DNA from: Streptomyces antimycoticus
Lineage (GTDB): Bacteria > Actinomycetota > Actinomycetes > Streptomycetales > Streptomycetaceae
Assembly (NCBI RefSeq): GCF_005405925.1
Contig: NZ_BJHV01000001.1
Location: 10,168,001 to 10,232,000, forward strand
DNA length: 64,000 nucleotides
Direction of reading: 5' to 3'
How positions within the stretch are numbered: the first letter of the stretch is position 1; every line of letters begins with the position of its first letter. Positions 45,258 through 53,884 of this stretch are shown here, piece by piece. The notes beneath the pieces were generated by a model. That model did not search any database. It was not told the origin of the DNA and saw only the letters and a list, made by a program, of their open reading frames with translations. The translations under genes were made by a program, and so were the position numbers.

Positions 45258-45284
45258 CTATATTTATATCACGCTTCTATATAG
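45258..45284. promoter_or_regulatory. AT-rich MarR operator candidate
   Basis: CTATAT (45258-45263) and ATATAG (45279-45284) are inverted arms around a 15-base spacer that is itself AT-rich. This island is strikingly different from the GC-rich surroundings and starts 3 bases before the MarR start, where promoter and operator should lie. Confidence 0.6.
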
Positions 45285-45348
45285 GCGACCTATGCAGATG
45301 ACTGTGCAGAGCCTCACAGCCGCTCATGGCCCCTGCGGGAAGGCCGCC

Positions 45349-46599
45349 TCAGCGGAAGATTCCGGTGTGGCCGAGGGAGTAGCGGCCGGGCTGGGGGTAG
45401 ACCGCGAGCCCGTGGGGGCCGCCGCCGACCGGGATCCGGGCGCGCAGCCGGCCGTTGCGGGTGTCGATCGCGTAGACCTCGGCGTTATAGCGGCCCGAGA
45501 GCCACAGCACCTTGCCGTCGCTGGACACCCCGCCCATATCGGGGCTGCCGCCGCCGGGGAGCCGCCACCGCTGCACCAGCTTGCCGGTCTTGAACGACAG
45601 CACCGAGATGGTGCCCTCGCCGCGGTTGGAGATGTACATCGAACGGGAGTCGCGGCTCACGTAGAGGCCGTGCGTGCCCTTTCCGGTGGGCAGCAGCTTC
45701 GGCTTGCCGAAGGTGTCGCCGTTGAGCACCCACAGGCCGTTCGCCACCATGTCGGCGATGTACCACGTCTTGCCGTCGGGCGAGATCTTGACGTCCTGCG
45801 GCATGGCCCCGGCGATCGGCAGCCGCTGCTTGGCGACCACCTTCTTCTTCGCGGTGTCCACCTTCAGCAGCTCACCGGAGAACTCGCACGAGACGATGAA
45901 GTAGCGCCCGTCCGGCGAGAAGTCGGCGTGGTTCACGCCGTAGCAGTTCGCCGGCACCGACTTGACCACCTTCATGGTGTGCGCGTCCCGGAAGACCAGC
46001 GCCCGGTCCATGGAGGCCATCACCACGGCGTACTTTCCGTCCGGGGTGAAGTAGAGGTTGTACGGGTCGTGGACGTCCACCGGGCGGCCGACCCGGCCGC
46101 TGGCGGGGTCGATGGGGGTGAGGGTGTTGCCCAGGTCGTTGTTGACCCACAGGGTCTTCAGATCCCACGAGGGCACCACGTGCTGCGGCTGATGGCCCAC
46201 CTGGATGGTGCGGACGACCTTGAACTTCTTCGGATCGATGACGCTCACCGTGTCCGAGAGCGTATTGGGCACATACACCCGCGACGGAAAGTGCTTCACC
46301 GCCCGGGACAGCTTCCCCGGCCGGTCGGCGGCGTAGAGGTCATGGGGGTCCAGCGGGGGCGGCATCCCCGGCAGCAGCCGGGCCAGCGCGGCCTTCTTCT
46401 TCGCCGCGGCCTTCGCCGCGGCGGCCGCCTCCAGCGCGCTCTGCCGCGCCGACGCCGACTTCGCCCGGTCGGGCCGGTGCTCGCTGGTGGAGGCGCAGGA
46501 CGGTACCGCGGCCCCGCACAGCAGCAGGACCGCCGCCGCCCGGACCGTGGCGCGCCGCCGGAGCGCGCGGGAGCGGGAGCGGGACGAGCCACGGGCCAC
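45349..46599 (-). CDS. Exported YVTN beta-propeller protein
   Basis: 416 residues from a GTG with GGAGG five bases upstream; the open frame extends to 47148 without another good start. A basic stretch and hydrophobic segment TVRAAAVLLLCGAAVPSCAS suggest a Sec or lipoprotein signal (Cys after VPS). After an Ala/Lys-rich linker, about seven propeller repeats follow: VYVPNTLSDTVSVIDPKKF, TLWVNNDLGNTLTPIDPAS, YIADMVANGLWVLNGD, MYISNRGEGTISVLSFKTG, LWLSGRYNAEVYAIDTRNG. Role unknown; similar proteins sit in cell-envelope or sensory contexts. Confidence 0.85.
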   Translation of the reverse strand: MARGSSRSRSRALRRRATVRAAAVLLLCGAAVPSCASTSEHRPDRAKSASARQSALEAAAAAKAAAKKKAALARLLPGMPPPLDPHDLYAADRPGKLSRAVKHFPSRVYVPNTLSDTVSVIDPKKFKVVRTIQVGHQPQHVVPSWDLKTLWVNNDLGNTLTPIDPASGRVGRPVDVHDPYNLYFTPDGKYAVVMASMDRALVFRDAHTMKVVKSVPANCYGVNHADFSPDGRYFIVSCEFSGELLKVDTAKKKVVAKQRLPIAGAMPQDVKISPDGKTWYIADMVANGLWVLNGDTFGKPKLLPTGKGTHGLYVSRDSRSMYISNRGEGTISVLSFKTGKLVQRWRLPGGGSPDMGGVSSDGKVLWLSGRYNAEVYAIDTRNGRLRARIPVGGGPHGLAVYPQPGRYSLGHTGIFR

Positions 46600-46814
46600 G
46601 GGTTCCTCCAGCGGTGAGGGTGGGCTTCGGCCGTCACCCGCACCGTGGCCGGCCATGGCCTCACCCTGGCACCGCCCCCGCCCACCGGCATCCGCCGGCG
46701 GCCAAGCGAGGGAGGGGCGTACCGCCCTCGGCCGAAGCGGGTGGGCCGCACGGGCGTAGGATCGCGGCCGACTCCGGGGAAGGCCCCGGAGCTTCGCGTG
46801 GAGGGGGACGGACA

Positions 46815-47714
46815 GTGCGGTTCGGACTGCTGGGCACCGGACACTGGGCGGCCGAGACCCACGCGGCGGCGCTCGCCGCGCACCCGGTGGCCGAACTGGC
46901 CGGGATCTGGGGCCGCGACCCGGCGAAGGCACAGGCGCTGGCGGACCGCTGGGGCACCCGCGCCCACGCGGACGCCGACGCGCTGATCGCCGACGTGGAC
47001 GCCGTGGCCATCGCCCTCCCGCCGGACATCCAAAGCGGCCTCGCCGAGCGGGCCGCGCTGGCCGGGCGCCATCTGCTCCTGGACAAGCCGCTGGCGTTCG
47101 GCACCGAGGAGGCCGACCGGATCGTGCGCGCCGTGGACGAGCGCGCACTGGCCTCGGTGGTGTTCTTCACCAACCGCTTCGCGGCGCCCGTCGAGACCTT
47201 CCTCCAGGAGACCGCGGCGGCCGGTGGCTGGGACGGCGGCCGTGCCACCGCCTTCGCCTCGATCTTCCAGCCCGGTGGCCACTACGGCGGATCCCACTGG
47301 CGGCGGGAGCGCGGCGGACTGTGGGACGTCGGCCCGCACTCCCTGTCCGTCCTGCTCCCGGTCCTCGGTCCGGTGGCCGAGGTCACCGCCCTGGAGGGGC
47401 CGCGCGGCGCCGCGCATGTGCTGCTGCGCCACCACTCCGGCGCCATCGGCACGCTCGCGCTCACCCTGGACGCCCGGCCCGCCGCCCAGGGCTTCTCCTG
47501 CGACTTCTACGGAGAGCGGGGGATCGCCGTGGTCCCCGACGCCGGGACCACCGCGGTGGCGGCCTTCGGCACGGCCGTCGACCGGCTGCTGAGCGGCGCC
47601 CGCAATGGGGGCGCGGCGGACCCCTGCGACGTCCGGTTCGGCCGCGAGGTCGTCGCTGTCCTGGAGGCCGCCGACCGCTCCCGGCGCGAGGGGCGCACCG
47701 TCGTACCGCGCTGA
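46815..47714 (+). CDS. Gfo/Idh/MocA-family oxidoreductase
   Basis: 299 residues from GTG at 46815. The N-terminal Rossmann fold is RFGLLGTGHWAAETHAAAL; the conserved KP catalytic lysine is in HLLLDKPLAFGTEEAD; the C-terminal domain has GGLWDVGPHSLSVLLP, whose Asp/His complete the usual active site. NAD(P)-dependent oxidation or reduction of a sugar or inositol derivative. It precedes the beta-phosphoglucomutase gene by 89 bases, suggesting a sugar catabolic unit. Confidence 0.92.
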   Translation: MRFGLLGTGHWAAETHAAALAAHPVAELAGIWGRDPAKAQALADRWGTRAHADADALIADVDAVAIALPPDIQSGLAERAALAGRHLLLDKPLAFGTEEADRIVRAVDERALASVVFFTNRFAAPVETFLQETAAAGGWDGGRATAFASIFQPGGHYGGSHWRRERGGLWDVGPHSLSVLLPVLGPVAEVTALEGPRGAAHVLLRHHSGAIGTLALTLDARPAAQGFSCDFYGERGIAVVPDAGTTAVAAFGTAVDRLLSGARNGGAADPCDVRFGREVVAVLEAADRSRREGRTVVPR

Positions 47715-47803
47715 GGGACGGCCGCGCCGCACTGAGTGGCGAAAGGTCCCGATTCCGCCGTCACGCCCCGCATATTCCGGCGTTCCCGGGGGAATCGGGG
47801 GCC

Positions 47804-48547
47804 ATGACCCATCTCAGCCTGCCCGATTCCATCCGGGCCTGCCTGTTCGACCTCGACGGCGTGCTGACCAGGACCGCCGTGGTGCACGCGGCGGCGTGGA
47901 AACAGATGTTCGACGAGTTCCTGCGGCGGCGCGACGGCCCCTCCTTCCGTCCCTTCGACTCGGCCCACGACTACGACGAGTACGTGGACGGCCGCCCGCG
48001 CGCCGACGGGGTGCGCACCTTCCTGGCCTCCCGGAACATCGATCTCCCCGAGGGCGGGCCGGACGATCCGCCCGACGCGGACACCGTGCACGGCCTGGGC
48101 AACCGCAAGAACATCCTGGTCCTGGAGAAGATCCGCGAGGAGGGAGTCGAGGCGTACCCGGGCTCGGTGCGCTTCGTGGAGGCCGCGCGTGCCGAGGGCC
48201 TGCGGATCGCGGTCGTCTCCTCCAGCGCCAACTGCCGCGATGTGCTGATCGCCGCCGGTATCGAGGACCTCTTCGAGGTGCGGATCGACGGTGTGGTCGC
48301 GGCCGAGCGCAAGCTGCCGGGCAAACCGCACCCGGACACCTTCCTGGAGGCCGGACGGGAGCTGGACACCGCGCCCGAGGCGGCCGCCGTCTTCGAGGAC
48401 GCCCTGGCGGGCATGGAGGCCGGGCGCTCCGGGCACTTCGGCTGTGTCGTCGGCGTGGACCGGGTGGGTCAGGCCGACGCGCTGCGCGCACACGGCGCGG
48501 GCATCGTGGTCACGGATCTCGCCGAGCTGGTGGAGGACGACTCGTGA
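47804..48547 (+). CDS. pgmB: Beta-phosphoglucomutase-like HAD hydrolase
   Basis: 247 residues. HAD motif I is CLFDLDGVLTRTAVVHAAAW (nucleophile and acid Asp), motif II lies in AVVSSSANCRD, motif III Lys in KLPGKPHPDTFLEA, motif IV in AAVFEDALAGMEAG. The cap has GVRTFLASRNIDLP as in beta-PGM. With the adjoining GH65 enzyme it would convert beta-glucose-1-phosphate to glucose-6-phosphate. Its stop overlaps the GH65 start (GTGA). Confidence 0.88.
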   Translation: MTHLSLPDSIRACLFDLDGVLTRTAVVHAAAWKQMFDEFLRRRDGPSFRPFDSAHDYDEYVDGRPRADGVRTFLASRNIDLPEGGPDDPPDADTVHGLGNRKNILVLEKIREEGVEAYPGSVRFVEAARAEGLRIAVVSSSANCRDVLIAAGIEDLFEVRIDGVVAAERKLPGKPHPDTFLEAGRELDTAPEAAAVFEDALAGMEAGRSGHFGCVVGVDRVGQADALRAHGAGIVVTDLAELVEDDS

Positions 48548-50887
48548 TCACCGATTCCTCATATGTCGTCGACCCCTGGGTCCTGCGGGAGATCGATCTC
48601 CGGCTCGATCTGCTGCCCCAGAGCGAATCGGTTTTCGCGCTCTCCAACGGCCATATCGGCTGGCGCGCCAATCTCGACGAGGGGGAGCCCCACGGCCTCC
48701 CCGGCACCTATCTCAACGGCGTCTACGAACGGCGTCCGCTGCCCTACGCCGAGGCCGGATTCGGCTATCCCGAGGCCGGCCAGACCATGATCAACGTCAC
48801 CAATGGCAAGATCATCCGGCTGTTGGTGGACGACGAGCCCTTCGATCTGCGCTACGGACGGCTGCGCTCCCATGAGCGCGTGCTCGACCTGCGCGCCGGG
48901 GTGCTGCACCGCACCTGTGAATGGACCTCGCCCTCCGGCACCAGTGTGCGGGTCCGTTCCACCCGGCTGGTCTCCCTCACCCAGCGGACCATCGCCGCCG
49001 TCGCCTACGAGGTGGAGGCCGTCGACGCCCAGATCCGCGTCGTCGTCCAGTCCGAGCTGGTCGCCAACGAGCAGCTTCCCGAGCGCGCTGGTGACCCCCG
49101 GGTGGCCGAGGCCCTGGAGTCCCCGCTGAACCCCGAGGAGAACGCAGCCAACGACAAGCGGCTACGGCTGATCCACTGCACCAAGGACAGCGACCTGCGG
49201 GTCGCGGTCGCAGCCGACCACCTCATCACCGGGCCGCCGCCCACCCGCCACGCCAGCGAGAGCGGCGACGACGTCGCCCGCCTGACCGTCACCTCGGTGC
49301 TGGAGCCGGGCCAGGTCCTGCGGCTGGAGAAGCTGGTGGCCTACGGCTGGTCGGGCGCCCGCTCGCTGCCCGCCGTACGGGACCAGGTCGAGGCCGCGCT
49401 CGCCGGGGCCGCCAGCACCGGCTGGCGCGGCCTGGTGGACCAGCAGCGCGCATGGCTGGAGGACTTCTGGTCCCGCGCCGATGTGGAGGTCGAGGGCGAC
49501 GCCGAGATCCAGCAGGCCGTGCGCTTCGCGCTCTTCCACGTCCTGCAGGCCGGCGCCCGCGCCGAGGAACGGGCCATCCCCGCCAAGGGCCTCACCGGCT
49601 CCGGCTACGACGGCCACACCTTCTGGGACACCGACACCTTCGTCCTGCCCCTGCTCACCTACACCTTCCCCGAGTCCGTGGCCGAGGCGCTGCGCTGGCG
49701 CCAGTCCATCCTGCCCGCCGCCCGAGAGCGGGCCCAGCAATTGGGCCACGATGGCGCCACCTTCCCCTGGCGCACGATCGAAGGCTCCGAATGCTCCGGC
49801 TACTGGCCGTCCGGCACCGCGGCCTTCCACGTCAACGCCGATGTGGCGGACGCGGTGGTGCGCTATGTGGCAGCCACCGGCGACGAGGAGTTCGAGCGCG
49901 AGACCGGCGTGGAACTGCTGGTGGAGACCGCCCGGCTGTGGCGCTCCCTGGGCCACCACGACCACCACGGCCGCTTTCATATCGACGGGGTGACCGGCCC
50001 CGACGAGTACAGCGCCATCGCCGACGACAACGTCTACACCAACCTCATGGCCCAGTCGAACCTGCGAGCCGCCGCGGACATCATCGAACGCCACCCGGAC
50101 AAGGGCTCCGAACTGGGCGTCGACGACGAGGAGGCCGCCGCCTGGCGGGACGCGGCCGAGTCCATGTCGGTCCCGTACAACAAGACCCTGGGCGTCCACG
50201 AGCAGTCCGCGGACTTCACCGGCCACCAGGAGTGGGACTTCCAGGGCACCCGCGCCGACCAGTACCCGCTGATGCTCAACTTCCCCTACTTCGACATGTA
50301 CCGCAAACAGGTCGTCAAACAGGCCGACCTGGTGCTCGCGATGTATCTGCGCGGCGAGTGCTTCACCGAGGAGGAGAAGGCACGCAACTTCGACTACTAC
50401 GAACGGCTCACGGTCCGGGACTCCTCCCTGTCCGCGTGCACCCAGGCCGTCATGGCCGCCGAGGTCGGCCATCTGCGGCTCGCCTACGACTACCTGGGCG
50501 AGGCGGCCCTGATGGACCTGAAGGACCTGGAGCACAACACCCGCGACGGTCTGCACATCGCCTCGCTCGCCGGCACCTGGATCGCCCTGGTCGCCGGGTT
50601 CGGGGGATGCGGCACCGCGACGGGAGGCTGGAGTTCTCGCCCAAGCTGCCCGAGAAGCTGGCCCGGCTCGCCTTCACCATGCAGGTGCTGGGCCGCAGGC
50701 TGCGTGTGGAGATCACCGGCCGCAGTGTCACCTACTCCCTGACCGAGGGCGCCCCCATGGAGATCCGGCACTACGGCCGGCCCATCACCGTCTCCGAAAA
50801 GACCCCCCAGACCTGCGATATCGACGAGCTGACGGCACGTCCCGAACCTCACCAGCCCCCGGCCGACGCCCGAACCGCCGCGCCTGA
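48544..50887 (+). CDS. GH65 disaccharide phosphorylase/hydrolase (frameshifted near its 3' end)
   Basis: About 780 residues; GTG start in a GTGA overlap with pgmB. GH65 order: N-terminal beta-sandwich (SVFALSNGHIGWRANLDEGE), linker helices, (alpha/alpha)6 barrel with FWDTDTFVLPLLTY, the general acid Glu in VTGPDEYSAIADDN, and KQADLVLAMYLRGECF. The frame breaks at the GGGGG run 50602-50606: downstream GMRHRDGRLEFSPKLPEKLA and MQVLGRRLRVEITGRSVTY are in another frame, so one G is missing. A second missing C near 50856-50860 would end the protein at 50887 rather than overlapping the next gene; that end is inferred. Probably a maltose- or trehalose-type phosphorylase. Confidence 0.88.
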
Positions 50888-50937
50888 GACGCGGAGGCAC
50901 ACACACCGCGGACGCCGCACACAGCGAGGAGCGCGTG

Positions 50938-51975
50938 ATGGACCCCCTGGAGGCCCTGGACCGGATCGCGTTCCTTCTGGAGCGCGCCCAGGCGCCGACC
51001 TACCGGGTGCGCGCCTTCCGCACGGCCCAGGCGGTGCTCGCCGGTCTGGACCCCCAGGAGGTCGAGCGACGTGTCGCGAACGGCACCCTCCGGTCGCTCA
51101 AGGGGTTCGGGCCGAAGACCTCCCAGGTGGTCAAGGAGGCGCTGAAGGGCCAGGTGCCCGAGTATCTGGCGAACCTGGAGGCCGAGGCTGCCGAGGCCGA
51201 GTCCGAGCCCGGCGAGGACGCGGCGAAGCTGTGCGCCGCGCTGCGCGGGGACTGCCATATGCACTCCGACTGGTCCGACGGCGGTTCCCCGATCGAGCTG
51301 ATGGCCGGTACGGCGGCGCGGCTGGGGCACGCATGGGCGGTGCTCACCGACCATTCCCCGCGGCTGACGGTGGCCCGCGGCCTGTCGGCGGACCGGCTGC
51401 GCGCCCAACTGGACGTGGTGGCGGAGTTGCGCGCGAAGCTGGCCCCCTTTGAGCTGCTCACCGGGATCGAGGTGGACATCCTCCCCGACGGCTCCCTGGA
51501 CCAGGAGCCGGAGCTGCTGGACCGGCTGGATGTGGTGGTGGCCTCGGTCCACTCCAAGCTGCGGATGGACGCCCGCCCCATGACCCGCCGGATGGTCACC
51601 GCCGTCAGCGATCCGCTGGTCGATGTGCTGGGCCACTGCACCGGACGGCTGCTCGGCGGAAAGCGCCCCGAGTCCGCCTTCGACCATGAGGAGGTCTTCG
51701 GCGCCTGTGCGGAGGCGGGCACCGCCGTGGAGATCAACTGCCGTCCGGAACGGCTCGATCCACCGCGCAGGCTGATGCGCGAGGCCGTCCGGGCGGGGAC
51801 CTTCTTCTCCATCGACACCGATGCCCACGCGCCCGGCCAGCTCGACTGGCAGCGCAACGGATGCGCCAGGGCCGCGCAATGCGGGGTGCCGGTGGAGCGC
51901 GTCATCACCACCTGGACGGCGCGGCAGCTGGTGGAGTGGACCCGCACGCGCCGGCCCCCGCGCCGTGCGAGCTGA
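50938..51975 (+). CDS. PHP-domain phosphoesterase with PolX-like N-terminal helix-hairpin-helix
   Basis: 345 residues; ATG at 50938 with GAGGAG upstream (a GTG three bases earlier is possible). Residues 1-80 resemble the DNA polymerase X N-terminus with an HhH (LRSLKGFGPKTSQVVKEAL). The PHP metal site is complete: GDCHMHSDWSDG, VLTDHSPR, GIEVDILPDG, ASVHSKLRMD, GHCTGR, DTDAHAP. There is no polymerase palm, so this is a stand-alone PolX-type PHP nuclease or phosphatase, probably in DNA repair. Confidence 0.87.
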   Translation: MDPLEALDRIAFLLERAQAPTYRVRAFRTAQAVLAGLDPQEVERRVANGTLRSLKGFGPKTSQVVKEALKGQVPEYLANLEAEAAEAESEPGEDAAKLCAALRGDCHMHSDWSDGGSPIELMAGTAARLGHAWAVLTDHSPRLTVARGLSADRLRAQLDVVAELRAKLAPFELLTGIEVDILPDGSLDQEPELLDRLDVVVASVHSKLRMDARPMTRRMVTAVSDPLVDVLGHCTGRLLGGKRPESAFDHEEVFGACAEAGTAVEINCRPERLDPPRRLMREAVRAGTFFSIDTDAHAPGQLDWQRNGCARAAQCGVPVERVITTWTARQLVEWTRTRRPPRRAS

Positions 51976-52124
51976 CCCCTCCATCAGCCATGCGCATCAG
52001 CGGCGATACATGAAATGCGCGATGAATTCACCTATGTGCGGTAAGTCCTCACTTCATCTCCCCCTGCCGGGCTACCGTACAGGCGTCGCACACCCCGCCG
52101 GGGCGTGCGCACCGGGGGGAACGC

Positions 52125-52694
52125 ATGACGGACATGACGGAGCTGGACGACGCCGCCATCGAGCGGATCCTGACGATGGTCGACGCCTCGGCGCGCGCCG
52201 TCGCCGAGGACGAACACGAGGAGCTCTTCGAGGAGTTCACCGAGGAGACGCGCGCCCGTCGGCGGGTGCCCGGCGACGGGGAGTTCTTCGACGACCTCAG
52301 CGGGGCGCCCGCGGTCGACACCCATGTGTACCTCACCATCGGGCTGTCCGTGCTCGGCCAGATCGCCTTCACGGTGCTCTCGACCGCGACCGACATGGCC
52401 GTCCAGCGCGGGCTGCGGGACGCCGTCGGCTATCTCAGGCGCTGCCTGCGCGGCGACGCCGCCACCGGCGGGACGGCCGGCGGGACGGACACCGAGGACG
52501 AGGACAGCACGGCGGGGCTCGCCCGGCGGGTGACCGTGGAGCTGATGCTTCCCCCGGAGGTGGACCCGGACACGGTACGGGCCGTCGTACGGATCCAGGC
52601 GGAAGCGCTCAGCCGCTCCGAACCCGGCCCCGACGGCGACCTCGATGACGGCCCCGACGACGGTACGGACCCCGCCGGGCCCGGCCGGCCATGA
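52125..52694 (+). CDS. Small acidic single-pass membrane protein coupled to a metalloprotease
   Basis: 189 residues, no recognised family. Acidic N-terminal helix (DEHEELFEEFTEET), one hydrophobic segment (YLTIGLSVLGQIAFTVLSTA), then VQRGLRDAVGYLRRCLR and a Gly/Asp-rich tail after VTVELMLPPEVDPD. ATG with GGGGGGAACGC before it. Its stop overlaps the protease ATG (ATGA). Same layout as the pair at 9919-12281, but without clear sequence similarity. Confidence 0.68.
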   Translation: MTDMTELDDAAIERILTMVDASARAVAEDEHEELFEEFTEETRARRRVPGDGEFFDDLSGAPAVDTHVYLTIGLSVLGQIAFTVLSTATDMAVQRGLRDAVGYLRRCLRGDAATGGTAGGTDTEDEDSTAGLARRVTVELMLPPEVDPDTVRAVVRIQAEALSRSEPGPDGDLDDGPDDGTDPAGPGRP

Positions 52695-53877
52695 CCGCCG
52701 CGTCCCCGGTCCGCCGGCTGCGCCGGGCCGAGCGGACCTGCTGGACCGTGCTCATCGGGCCGCTGTGCGCGGCGCCCGCCACCGGGGCGAGCGTGCTGAC
52801 CACAGGGGACAATCGGCTGTCCGCGCCGGCCGCGGTCGGCGCCACCGCGTTCCTGGCCGTCCTCGTCCTCCTCATCGTCTTCCTGCTGCCCCTCGTCAAC
52901 GAGTGGCGGGCCGACTCCCTCAGCGGTCGTGAGGCCGAGGAGGCGCCGCACCCGGTCGACTGGTCGGCGAAGGGCTGGGTGCGCGTCCGGGACACCTTCC
53001 ACTCGGCCGGACTGGACACCGCCCGGCTGGACGCGGTCTCCAGCTGGTCCCCGGTGGCCGACCTGAAGGTGGTCCACGTCCCCCAGCCGTCCCCGGGACG
53101 GCTGGGCCGGATGGAGGACTGGGGGACGAGACTGCAGCGCCGCAAATCCGTCTGGGCCGTCGGCGCCGCGGGCGGACTGGCCTTCGCCGTACTGCAGGAC
53201 CGGATCTCCCCGCCGTTCGACGGGGATCGTCTCCTGGTGCCCGCGGTCATCCTGGTCGCCGCGCTCTGGGCGGTCGCGGGCACCTTCCTGTACCACGCGT
53301 TCACCCTGAACATCCGCAGGCCCACCGTCCATGTCGCCATCCCGCGCAGCTGGCGCACCCTGCTCAGAAGCCCGGCCGGGGCGGTCCTGCTCCGGCATGA
53401 GATCTCGCATCTGCGCCACGGCGATCCGATGCGACGGCGCTATCTGCGTCATGCGCGGGCCGCGGGGAAGGTCGCCGTGTTCTTCGACGGGATGACGGCC
53501 CTCGCCATCACCCCGTGGAGAGCCCGGCGCAGACTCTCACGTCGATCGCCGTCTTCGTCCTCACCCTGACCTGCGGCCTCTACGCCAACAGCCGCGCCGG
53601 CCGGGTCCTGGTCACGCTGATGGAGATGCGGGCGGACGCCGAGGCGGTCACGGACGCGGAGTCGGCGGACCGGCTGTCCGCCTTCCTCACCCATCAGCAG
53701 GAGAAGAACCCGACGCGCCAGAAGGCCGACCGGCTGCTGGCCTTCTCCCGCGGCTGGACCGGCGGCCACCCCGCCCCCTACGCCCGTGCCGTCGCCGCCG
53801 CACGGGTCTTCGCGGCCGGCGTCTGTATCCCGGCGATCGGGATCTGGACGGGCGTCCTGGACGGGGTGTCCGCGTGA
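52691..53877 (+). CDS. Membrane zinc metalloprotease (M48/M56-like), frameshifted in this sequence
   Basis: About 395 residues when two frames are joined. Hydrophobic segments near residues 60-80, 155-170 and 180-205 precede the zinc motif LLRHEISHLRHGD (HExxH at 236-240). The first frame then degenerates (RRRLSRRSPSS), while ESPAQTLTSIAVFVLTLTC continues in another frame, with the probable third zinc ligand Glu in LMEMRADAEAV. One missing C in the CCCC run 53511-53514 explains the break. Starts in an ATGA overlap with the small membrane protein. Convergent with GH97. Function unknown. Confidence 0.7.
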
Positions 53878-53884
53878 GGGATGG

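Noticed and set aside
48544..50936. Programmed frameshifting in GH65 and the other broken genes
   Set aside because: The breaks fall at ordinary G/C runs without a shared slippery heptamer plus downstream structure, and they recur in unrelated genes; sequence error is simpler.
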